DNA of 64,000 bases, from positions 2,271,422-2,335,421 of the forward strand of contig BCLD01000001.1 in assembly GCA_001600875.1 (NCBI GenBank), given 5' to 3'. Shown in pieces: positions 22,825 through 30,976 of this stretch; within the stretch, counting starts at the first letter, position 1, and every line of letters starts with the position of its first letter. Source of the stretch: Solicoccozyma terricola. Taxonomy: Eukaryota > Basidiomycota > Tremellomycetes > Filobasidiales > Piskurozymaceae. Both the position numbers and the translations under genes were made by a program. The notes below the pieces were generated by a model. That model was not told the DNA's origin and did no database searches. It was given only the letters and a program-made list of their open reading frames with translations.

Positions 22825-25281
22825 CTAGAGGTCTCCCTTGTAATCAGGCTGAAAGGTGGGAAAAAACAAATACGTTAATAAAGCAAGATGCTAGAACCGA
22901 AACAACAAAACCATCATGACTCACCCTGAGACGACGAACGGTCTTACCGGCACGCCAGATCTCTTGGTCCTCGATCGCCTTAGTCTCCTTGGCAAAGTCT
23001 TCTCGGTAAGTCGGGCGGTTGTTGAACTCCAAAGATCGACGAGTTTCTGATCCGTCCTTGACACTGGCGTAAAGCTCTTGGAAGACGGGCTTGACGGCAG
23101 CGTGGAACTTTGGGTACCAATCAAGAGCACCCCTTCGAGCGGTGGTAGAGCAGGCGTTGTACTGGGTGTGCCGCGGGGGGGGGGGGGGGGGGAGAGTTTT
23201 CAGATCAGTATGCGTTCGAAAAGGATAACAGTGAAGGGATAACATACCATGTAGTCCATACCGTACTTGCCGATCAAGGGGAAGAGAGACTGAGTGGCTT
23301 CCTCGACGGTCTCGTTGACTGCAAATGATGGGGGTAAAGCGTCAGAATGAACGGATATTTGAAGGAAACAGATTAACGTCTGTCACTCACAAGCCTCGGA
23401 TGGAGAGTGGCCGTTCTCTCGGAGGACTTCGTCTGAGGGGAGGATTTTAAAAATTAAGGGTACCAGGTAAGCGTTCCGGACGAAACGAACTCTGGTTTGA
23501 GCAAGTAAGTGAAATCTCACATTGAGCAAGGAACATTCCTTGGATACCACCCATGAGCACACCACGTTCTCCGTAAAGCTATTGGAACGGTAACAGCAAC
23601 ACCTGATCAGTTCAGGTTCCGATCAACTCTGATTGCACGCGCGCGGAGGTACTCACACTAAGTTGGCGTTACAGAGACGAACAGAAGAGGGAAATTGTTG
23701 ATGTCGAACCATCAGCGCTTCCATTCCCCTTCCCCACAAACAGCGCAGCTCGTTTCTAAGCGAAAGAAAAGATGAAACGTTTCACTCACTCACTCCGGAC
23801 CTCCTTCTCAAAGGTGGTCTCGTAACAGTAACCACTTCCAACAGCGATACCAAGAGCAACAGCCTTCTCCATTGCTTTCCCTGTAACATCTTGGAAAACG
23901 GCTACGGAGGAGTTGATACCTCGACCTTCAAGGAAAAGAGTTCGAACGGTACGACCGGAACCTTTTGGTGCGACGAGGATGACATCGACGTCAGTTGGTG
24001 GGATGACACCGGTCTGAAGTGGGGTAAAGAAAAAGAAAAAGAAAAAGAGGTGCAAGGAAAACGTTGTAAGTTCCCCAGTTCAAGATCCCAAAAAACTATT
24101 CAATTTAACCCCCCCGATTCCCCTGAAAATACCGGGTGGGGAACGGTTGGGGGGAAAAACGGGCGCATGCAAAAAAACACTCACGTCCTCCTTGTAAACT
24201 ACGGAAAACCCGTGTGCAAAGTAAAGAGTTTTCCCCTTTGTGATAAGAGGTTTAATTTCCGGCCATGTAGCTGATTGAGCAGCATCGGAAAGGAGGTTCA
24301 TGATGATTGTACCACGGTTGATAGCTTCCTCGATTGGGAAAAGAGACTCTCCTGGGACCTATTAGAGGGAATGAAAAAAAGAACCAAGAACGAAGGAAAA
24401 AAGAAAAGAAAAGAAATGCATACGAACACAATCAGTATCTCGAACAACTCCATCGAATTCCCCCCGACCCCCCAAAAACCACATCACTTACCCAACCATC
24501 CTCCATTGCCTGCTTCCAACTCTCTCCACCCTCTCGAACACCAACGATAACTTTAAGACCGTTATCCCTTGCGTTGAGGGATTGACCGTGACCTTGAGAT
24601 CCGTACCCGATCATGGCAAGAGTATCATTTTTGAAGTAACTGGGTGGTGGGAGGGCGATGATGGGATGGGATGGGAAGAAGGGGGGAAAAAAAAAAAAAA
24701 AAAAAAAAAAAACGGCGTGGTGTAAGTCAGATGACGTCCTAATCTCCCTTTCTCTCTCTCATTCCGCAAAACACATCAAACCATACCCGCGTCATCCTCT
24801 CCTTCGTTGGAAGGACAAGGAGACAAAAGGGTTTTGACACAAAGTAGGAGAATCCATCATCACAACGCCGCGCGTCCTACTCACGCTTGCAACTTTTCAA
24901 GAGGCCAGTCGGATCGCTCGTAGATGGTCTCTGGGGTTCCAGCGAAATCAAGAGTCTTGACTCCGCGAGTGGCCTGCGTGGGGGGGGGGGGGGGGTGAGG
25001 GGGTGAGGAGAGGGGATGGAAGGGGATGGAAGGAGATGGAAAGAGGGATTGTAAGTACGGCGACGGTGTGTGTGTTTTTTCAAAATAACCCCATCTCATC
25101 CCAATCTCCAACCACTCACACCCATGGCCATCTTCGCAACGTTGTTGCTGACATTCGACCTGACTGCCTGATTAGCGAGAAGGGAGAATGAACGCTTTGC
25201 GACCTGGACTTTTGGGGTTGCTGTCGCGGCTTTGACGGCCTGCTTGAGGGTGTTGCGTGTAGCAGCGGTACGGAAGGACAT
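22825..25281 (-). CDS. ILV5: ketol-acid reductoisomerase, mitochondrial (contains a 1-nt microexon)
   Basis: Second enzyme of valine/isoleucine synthesis: Mg- and NADPH-dependent conversion of acetolactate or acetohydroxybutyrate, in mitochondria. The start at 25281 gives an amphipathic targeting peptide ([18 protein letters not shown]). Spliced exons then read [39 protein letters not shown] (NADPH-binding GxGxxGxG), [75 protein letters not shown], then [37 protein letters not shown] and [19 protein letters not shown]. The last exon (22825-22850, PDYKGDL) is very short. Keeping the invariant S-D-L-Y-G-E block requires the codon GA|T|CTT, with the T at 23657 as a one-base exon between introns 23658-23789 and 23579-23656. 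Several introns contain long A or G runs. Confidence 0.95.
23657..23657 (-). other. ILV5: putative single-nucleotide exon of ILV5
   Basis: On the minus strand the sequence reads ccaacttag-T-gtgagtacc. A good acceptor is followed by one base and then a consensus donor. The upstream exon ends AGT GA (23790) before gtgagtg, and the downstream exon starts CTT TAC GGA after ccaatag (23578). Joining GA+T+CTT gives S-D-L-Y-G-E; omitting the T shifts the frame. The Asp so encoded is, by family knowledge, a Mg2+ ligand of the enzyme. Confidence 0.75.
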
Positions 25282-25726
25282 GATGTGGATGGAGTGGATG
25301 GAGTGGATGGGGTGGATGGGGTGGATATGGATGTGTGGATGTGGATGTGTGATGTGTACTGATGTGTCCGACGGGGTGGCTTGAGGATATAGTTTGTGAA
25401 AAAGTGAGAATGACTCGCGCTCTTTCGGCCCCGCCCAGCCCTACCCACCGTTTCGGGTGAAGAAAGGCGGGGGGAGGGGGGGGGGAATGACGTGTATTAC
25501 AAGCAGAATACAGTGATAAGGGAGACCTGCGACAGATGACGGGTAATTCATCACAGGCGGGACATTGATAAGGGATTGATAAGGACGGCAGCAGCTCATT
25601 GCACGTTCGCGCAAGGACGACGTGACGTGTATTGCTCGCGACGCAGTGGCAAGAATAGAGGGGAGGCTTTCATCTTTTCAAACTAACAGACACAGAGGGC
25701 GGTGTTTATGACCAAACACGCGGTTA
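25282..25726. other. ILV5 upstream region and start of tandem-duplicated unit
   Basis: 25283-25365 has G/T-rich degenerate repeats of a GGATGGAGT / GGATGTGT type just upstream of ILV5. From 25488 on, the sequence matches 27480 onward (see the tandem duplication entries). No gene. Confidence 0.6.
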
Positions 25727-26854
25727 TCATTCCCATGAACCACCTATCGGCTGGAAACTTTCGGATGTCACTGGGTCCTCAAACTCCTCGCATGTATCTG
25801 ATGAATACAGGAGCGACGTAAACGAAAATGTCTCACTTTGCTCCATGGTTCCTTCCACAGATGATGGTGGTTCGATGATCCCGATAGAGGGAGGGATTGA
25901 AGTGGATGAATGTGAATTCGTCGTTTCGGGGTAAGCTTGCTGATTGCCGGCCACTCGATTGCGTGAATCATTCCTCGCGTTCGCTTGTTGCATCTCTAAT
26001 TCCTCCCTTTTTTTTTTTTTTTCCTCGCGCCATGTTCTTGATCTCTGTGTGGTCTCCGGCACATCGTCTGGCCCATCTAGGTTAATCAATCCGGCCGCCT
26101 TTAATGCCGCCTTTAATGCCTCCCTGTGTGATTTTTCTTTATCGCGATGTCTCTGTGATCTTACTTTGCTGTCTCGCTTCTTTCGTTCGGCCGGTGACAG
26201 ACACTCTGTCATCGTATTTGATAAATCAATTCCGGGGGCTGGGGCAATAGCAAGGAAATGGCCATGTGAAAATCGATTTGGCTCCTGGAACGGTGTCCGC
26301 GATGAATCACCTTGTTCAGTGGTTCCTACCTCAGATACTGGTCTTTCGATGCTCCAACTAGAAGGAAGGGGGAGGGTTGAAGTGTTCGTTCCGTCCCATG
26401 TAGGTACATTGTTACCATTGTCAACCCACTGGCCGTTTCTATCGATATACCCGGGGGTTGCATAAACATAACCGTACGACTGATTCGAAAATCGAATAAC
26501 TGGTTGAGTGGTTCCTACGCTAGATACTGGTAGTCTGGTGATCAAGCTAGAAGGAAGAGGGTTGATTGAACCGAACGAAAAGGTATTGTTCGATTCGGGG
26601 TAACCTGACTGAGTGCCGGCCACTGCATTGGGTAGATCATCCCACGCATTCATTAGTTCGATCCCTAATCCCTCCGCCGCTTGTACTGGTTGCTCTGCCT
26701 GATATTCGGCGTGCAGAATGGCCGCCTCAAGCATAGCTTCATCTTCCTCTTGCCTTTTTTTGTTTCTTTTGCGATATTCCCTGTTCTGTCCATTTTTTTT
26801 CAAGCGTTTGCGATCAGCTTCACGCTCTTCGTCCGATGGCTGCTTCTCTGCCAT
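25727..26854 (-). CDS. orphan protein A: single-exon, two basic bZIP-like segments, internal repeats
   Basis: No family recognised. 375 residues, no intron, unlike most neighbours. Two highly basic charged segments are visible: residues about 12-35 (RKRLKKNGQNREYRKRNKKR, which has the N-x7-R/K spacing of a bZIP basic region) and about 225-255 (AERKKRDSKVRSQRHRDKEK). Neither is followed by clear leucine heptads, so DNA binding is only a suggestion. Between and after them lie three imperfect copies of a Ser/Thr/Pro-rich unit ending SSVGTTQ, SEVGTTEQ and SSVEGTMEQ. Nuclear localisation would fit the basic segments. It lies in unit 1 of a tandem duplication whose second unit holds orphan B. Confidence 0.6.
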   Translation of the reverse strand: MAEKQPSDEEREADRKRLKKNGQNREYRKRNKKRQEEDEAMLEAAILHAEYQAEQPVQAAEGLGIELMNAWDDLPNAVAGTQSGYPESNNTFSFGSINPLPSSLITRLPVSSVGTTQPVIRFSNQSYGYVYATPGYIDRNGQWVDNGNNVPTWDGTNTSTLPLPSSWSIERPVSEVGTTEQGDSSRTPFQEPNRFSHGHFLAIAPAPGIDLSNTMTECLSPAERKKRDSKVRSQRHRDKEKSHREALKAALKAAGLINLDGPDDVPETTQRSRTWREEKKKKREELEMQQANARNDSRNRVAGNQQAYPETTNSHSSTSIPPSIGIIEPPSSVEGTMEQSETFSFTSLLYSSDTCEEFEDPVTSESFQPIGGSWE

Positions 26855-27164
26855 CCTATTTGATAGGTTGGATTTGGGGGGCTTGAGTAATGAGTGATGC
26901 GTATCAAACTACCTCTTCCATCTCCCTCGCACAAGCATGCCTTTCTTATATATGTGCACCGTACACTAATTGCCAAGTCAATTTTTCTTACTCTGAAACA
27001 ATACCTTCGACAAAGGAGATTATCCAATTTGAACTCAGCCCAGATCCTGCATGCTAATGAGAAATTGAGAACCAATGTCCCTTATCTTCAAGTAAAAGTT
27101 TCAAGGTAGATATTATACAGCGTGCGGCCTCCGCGGAGATTCGTCACCTTGATGAAAGGGTCGC

Positions 27165-27479
27165 AGCTATATCCCTTTGAGGGGTCAAGGGTCATATCGG
27201 AAACACTGTAATAAGTAGGTCTAGCCAAAGTAATCATACACCATGGACCGATCATGACCCGCCACCGGGAAAAGTTGTATGTCCTCCTAGAGCCGCGCGG
27301 GTGTTGATATATTCTCATCCAGCCCTGTATGTAGGTGGATCACCCGACGATATACTTTGCCGATTTCCGAATAATCCAACATTGTCGTCAATCGGACCGT
27401 CTGCAACAGTTCACCAACATCATCTTGGTAGGACGTTGAAACGTCGTTCCATGGTCACGTACCCTTTGACGGGTGAGTA
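27165..27479. repeat. duplicated 5' block, copy 1
   Basis: About 315 bp, located 310-625 bp upstream of the orphan A start codon. Matches 29255-29575 in the same orientation with many substitutions and small indels. Shared landmarks: CCGCCACCGGGAA, CCGCGCGGGTGTTGATATAT, TAGGTGGATCACCCGACG, ATAATCCAACA, GTCAATCGGACC, CATCTTGGTAGGACG, TTCCATGGTCACGTA. Confidence 0.85.
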
Positions 27480-27564
27480 TGACGTGTATAGTGAGAGTAA
27501 CATTAACAAGGGAATGCCGCAGAGGGATGACGTGTAATTCATTACAGGGGGCTATTGGTAAGGG

Positions 27565-28055
27565 CTACGATCCACAAACTACACTACACTACACTTTTTG
27601 CCCTTTGTAGTGTAGTGTAGTGATCTGAGAAATGACTTACTACACTACGTAGTGTAGTGATTCAAAAATGTAGTGATTTATGTAGTGTAGTTAACTACAT
27701 GTAGTGATTCTAGGTTACATAACCCATTTCTAACACCCTTTGCACTTTGTTGCCCTAGAAAGTGAGTGGGACCTTGGAATTGCAACTAAAAGCAGCTGTA
27801 AAGACAGTTTGCTTCTGATGCAAGCACTCTTGTGGACCAGAGAATGTATTTTGAGCATTGTAGATTGAGCATGGGAGTGGAAGGGATCAAAAAATGTAGT
27901 GATTCACAGTCACTACACTACACTACATTTCAGCTAACAGTGTAGTGAAGTGTAGTGATCTCTGGAGTGTAGTGTAGTGATGGTCAACTACACTACAAAA
28001 TCACTACATTACACTACACTACGCACTACAGTGTAGTGTAGTTTGTGGATCGTAG
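27565..28055. mobile_element. MITE (non-autonomous DNA transposon) with 26-bp perfect terminal inverted repeats
   Basis: 491 bp element. Its ends, CTACGATCCACAAACTACAC on the left and the exact reverse complement on the right, match for 26 bp. It is flanked by the direct repeat GTAAGGG (27558-27564 and 28056-28062); if one base of the terminus is shared, the repeat is the 8-bp GGTAAGGG (27557-27564 and 28055-28062), the size expected for hAT elements. The interior near both ends is dense in TGTAGTG/CACTACA motifs (subterminal repeats). It has no coding capacity. The paralogous site in the other tandem unit (25564-25578) is empty. Confidence 0.85.
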
Positions 28056-28270
28056 GTAAGGGAATGCTACGCGGAATGAGAGGAAGGGGTGGAAGAGATG
28101 CAAGGTATCTCTATTACAGCGTTGAATGGTGTACTTGGCTTGACGATCGCAGGGGGTCTACCCAGGTACATGTCACAATCTGATTCAGCTTCACCCGTTG
28201 CTCGTGTGGCACTTCAAATCACTCAGGGCTTACCTATGGTTACGTATCAGTGATCCAGCCTACCTACCGT

Positions 28271-28810
28271 TTAGAACTGTAATGTCGCAGTCGACGCAGA
28301 CATTCGAGAACCTGGGTTCTTGCTACGCGTATTATAAGAATGACACGTTTCGGCGCGAGGTTCTGACAATTCGAGGGATCCATCGTTAGATCGTGGTATC
28401 CAATCCGAAACCTCTATTGTATCCCTAATATCAGACGACTGCTGTCTATGCGTAACGTAAGGACCAGACGTTTCGGCGAGGGGTTCTGACGATTCGAGGG
28501 ATCCNTCGTTAGATGGTGATATCCAATCCGAAACCTCTATTGTATCCCTAATATCAGACGACTGCTGTCTATGCGTATCGTAAGGACCAGACGTTTCGGC
28601 GAGGGGTTCTGACGATTCGAGGAATCCGTCGTCAAATGCTAGTATCGAATCCGACACCTCTCTTGTACTTTCAGCAATAGAAGCCTCCTCTCCAGCTCTC
28701 CTCGCATCATTCCTTGCCTTGATTTCTCTAAGGCGTTGTTGCCTTGCCGTGTATTTCACATTTTGGACTCTATTGGCCTTCTTGGATCCGGAGACTCTTG
28801 GTAAATCCAT
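28271..28810 (-). CDS. orphan protein B: single-exon with near-identical 41-residue repeats
   Basis: No family recognised. 179 residues, no intron. The N-terminus is basic and helical (KKANRVQNVKYTARQQRLRE, then ARNDARRAGEEA), followed by an acidic Ser-rich region built of 41-residue units that contain SDIRDTIEVSDWI and SSEPLAETSGPY. Two units are almost identical at the DNA level (period 123 bp) and two partial units flank them. The general plan, a basic head and a Ser-rich repetitive tail, resembles orphan A in the other unit of the tandem duplication, so the two are probably diverged duplicates, although their sequences no longer align well. An N at 28505 falls in the repeat. Confidence 0.55.
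   Translation of the reverse strand: MDLPRVSGSKKANRVQNVKYTARQQRLREIKARNDARRAGEEASIAESTREVSDSILAFDDGFLESSEPLAETSGPYDTHRQQSSDIRDTIEVSDWISPSNXGSLESSEPLAETSGPYVTHRQQSSDIRDTIEVSDWIPRSNDGSLELSEPRAETCHSYNTRSKNPGSRMSASTATLQF
28384..28629. repeat. 123-bp tandem repeat inside orphan B
   Basis: Copies at 28384-28506 and 28507-28629 differ at only a few positions (for example GATCGTGGT versus GATGGTGAT). Degenerate partial copies extend on both sides (about 28340-28383 and 28630-28670). The period is a multiple of three and the frame is kept. Confidence 0.9.
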
Positions 28811-29661
28811 TGTTGATCGTTGGGGCTAGATAGTTTGATGATATATTGGCTCTCCACGGGGGATATTGTTTTAGGTGAAAGGCTCCCTTCCGTAACCCAC
28901 ATCTGGCTAACGTCTTATATATATTCCTCTCCAGTAACTCCATTCTAAGAATGCTCGTTTCTTTGAACTCAGACCTCGAAAAAAACGAGAAAAACAGGTT
29001 AGGTTAATTTGATTGTCAGCTCAGGGGCAGCCTTTGCATCTCCGATTTCTGTTTCATATCATCCACAGGCTTTCGCCACGGCGGACTTTCTTCGGTCGCC
29101 GCGTCATTGAGAAGAAAGGAACGCGGTAGATGAGCAAACTCCAGAGCGAGTAGATGGTTTGAGGTGAAAAATTGGGTTGACGACGAATGAGAGGCGGTCT
29201 CGGAGTAAGCTCCGGGTCCGGAGCTTCACTCCGTTTGGCCGAGGCTGGATCAAAGGTACGCAACCGCTGCATCCCTTTGCGGGGTTCAATATCGGGAAAC
29301 GGTAAAAATCGGTCCAGCCGAAGTAACCATATACCATGGGAGCGATCATGACCCCGCCACCGGGAACGTTGTATGTCCCGCGCCGCGCGGGTGTTGATAT
29401 ATTCATCCAGCCCTATATGTAGGTGGATCACCCGACGGTGTACTTTGGGGGTTTCCTTCCGTCCATGTAAATGGATAATCCAACACTGTCGTCAATCGGA
29501 CCATCTGCAACAGTCCACGAACCTCATCTTGGTAGGACGCGTTCCATGGTCACGTAACCTTGGGCGGTAGAAGCGCGCCACCCGGAGATCGCCGACGATT
29601 GATAGATCTGTCTCCCGAACATTGTTCGTTCCTCTCGACATCTTGCTGCTACCAGTACCTC
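28811..29661. other. divergent intergenic region, orphan B / aldolase
   Basis: 851 bp; its right third is duplicated block copy 2 (29255-29575). The remainder (28811-29250) shows no gene. Confidence 0.6.
29255..29575. repeat. duplicated 5' block, copy 2
   Basis: Counterpart of 27165-27479, located about 445-765 bp upstream of the orphan B start and ending about 85 bp before the start of the divergent aldolase gene. It therefore may serve as a bidirectional promoter on this side. Confidence 0.85.
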
Positions 29662-30892
29662 ATGCTTCGATCGACGTCGAGGTCCACACAGGCATCAGTT
29701 CGCTCTATTACAGGTTCACTTGGCTATCCAGCTTCACGCCAGACTCGCCATACCTACTTGAGCATGTCTTACGGCAACTTCTCAGTCAACCTCAATGGCC
29801 CACGTCCAGGCGAGCTGTTCGGCCTCCACAAGCATCTTGCGCGAACGAAGGACTTGAAGGATGGGCAGACTAAGAAGCCAGTGATTGGTGAGTGTTCTCG
29901 AGCCCACTATGTAAATTCATTCCGATCTCACAACTCTTCCTACCAGGCTCATGGCTTCAACTACCCGGTGCGAATCTCGCCCGAATGACAGCAAACCAAG
30001 GCTTCGATTTCATCCTCATCGATGCTGAGCACGGGGACATTTCAGATGCAGAGATGCACAATCAGGTAGCAGCTATTGGTGCCATTGACGGATGTAGTCC
30101 AATGGTCCGCATTCCAGCGCCGGAACAGTTCTTGGTCAAAAGAGCGTTAGATACCGGCGCCCATGGATTGCTGTGTCCCATGATGTCGACGGCGGTGAGT
30201 GTACCGGGGGAGGGGGGGGGGGGGGGGGGCAGGGGTGCCAACTCTATAGTGGCCACTGACAAGAACGTCACTACATGCCAGGAGGAAGCTCGTCGATTCG
30301 TATCATACGCCAAATTTCCATCCCTACTATCTAACCGCCCGTCACCTTCCAACACGGACACCTCTCCCTATGCCCTCCTCAATGGCGTCCGCGGCGCTGG
30401 CTCACCCTTCGCTCCTGCCGTATTCAAGCAGTCTATGGCGGACTACCTTGCTACCGCCAACCAAAATATCCTGCTAGCCGTTCAGATCGAGACAGAGGAA
30501 GGACTAGCCAACTGCGAGGAAATTGCGAAAGTTCAAGGCATTGATATGCTCTTTGTCGGACCAAATGATCTTTGTAGCTCGATGGGGTATCCACCGCTTG
30601 ATCATCCCAAAGTACCTGAAGTACAAGCGGCAATTGATAGAATTCTGAAAGCAGCTCATGCTGCCGGAAAGTATGCGGGGATGTTCTGCGTAACGCCCGA
30701 GCAGGTGAGCACCGAACAGAGGAATGTAAGCTTCACGTCTACAGCGGGGGATTGATGGAGATGGTGCAATATCTGTCACAGGTCCTGCAACGCGCGGAGC
30801 AGGGATTCGACTTTATGAATCTAGGAGCGGACACGGTGGCTATCACGTCGTGGAACAGCGCCGCATTGACGGCGGTTAAAGATCTAAGATGA
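29662..30892 (+). CDS. HpcH/HpaI-family aldolase, probably mitochondrial
   Basis: Class II pyruvate aldolase of the 4-hydroxy-2-oxoheptanedioate aldolase / citrate lyase beta family (TIM barrel). From the start at 29662 the N-terminus MLRSTSRSTQASVRSITGSL is rich in Arg/Ser/Thr without acidic residues, which looks like a mitochondrial presequence; an internal Met at 29764 (MSYGNFSVNLN) could make a cytosolic form. Exons then give GSWLQLPGANLARMTANQGF, FILIDAEHGDISD (catalytic His region), MVRIPAPEQFLVKRALDTGA, AVQIETEEGLANCEEIA (metal-ligand Glu), MLFVGPNDLCSSMG (metal-ligand Asp) and FMNLGADTVAIT. Stop 30890-30892. One intron has a poly-G run near 30208-30230. Physiological substrate unknown; the 3' end is 84 bp from that of the convergent AIM18-like gene. 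Confidence 0.87.
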
Positions 30893-30976
30893 GGATGTGC
30901 TCGTCCGTGTATGGTATATGTCATGAGATTATAGCATCCCGCCATATCTTACACTTATCATTATTCTTTACCTTCA

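Larger units (their letters stand above)
25488..27479. repeat. diverged tandem duplication, unit 1
   Basis: Unit 1 starts with a TGACGTGTA block at 25488-25496, followed by GATGACGGGTAATTCATCAC (25535-25554) and ATTGATAAGGGATTG (25564-25578). It carries orphan gene A and ends with a block of about 315 bp (27165-27479). The same order of blocks recurs in unit 2. The flank blocks align with only scattered substitutions and small indels, whereas the genes have diverged strongly. Confidence 0.7.
26855..28270. other. upstream region of orphan A, duplicated block and MITE
   Basis: Contains the duplicated block at 27165-27479, the start of unit 2 and the MITE (27565-28055). Short open frames on the minus strand within the duplicated block (27088-27318, and its counterpart 29104-29406) are not conserved in length and I do not call them genes. 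Confidence 0.6.
27480..29575. repeat. diverged tandem duplication, unit 2
   Basis: Unit 2 starts with TGACGTGTA at 27480-27488, then GATGACGTGTAATTCATTAC (27526-27545) and ATTGGTAAGGG, where a MITE is inserted (27565-28055). It carries orphan gene B and ends with the block at about 29255-29575 that matches 27165-27479, including CCGCGCGGGTGTTGATATAT (about 27291 and 29382) and the TAGGTGGATCACCCGACG that follows. The same strand order argues for tandem, not inverted, duplication. Confidence 0.7.

Noticed and set aside
27088..29406. Minus-strand open frames within the duplicated blocks (27088-27318 and 29104-29406) as a gene family
   Set aside because: The two differ in frame length and in most residues outside a short shared core; the DNA similarity is better explained as duplicated promoter sequence.
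27165..29575. The two ~315-bp blocks as LTRs of a retrotransposon
   Set aside because: They are far too diverged for a pair of LTRs, there is no gag-pol between them, no TG...CA ends, and additional flanking blocks show a larger tandem duplication.
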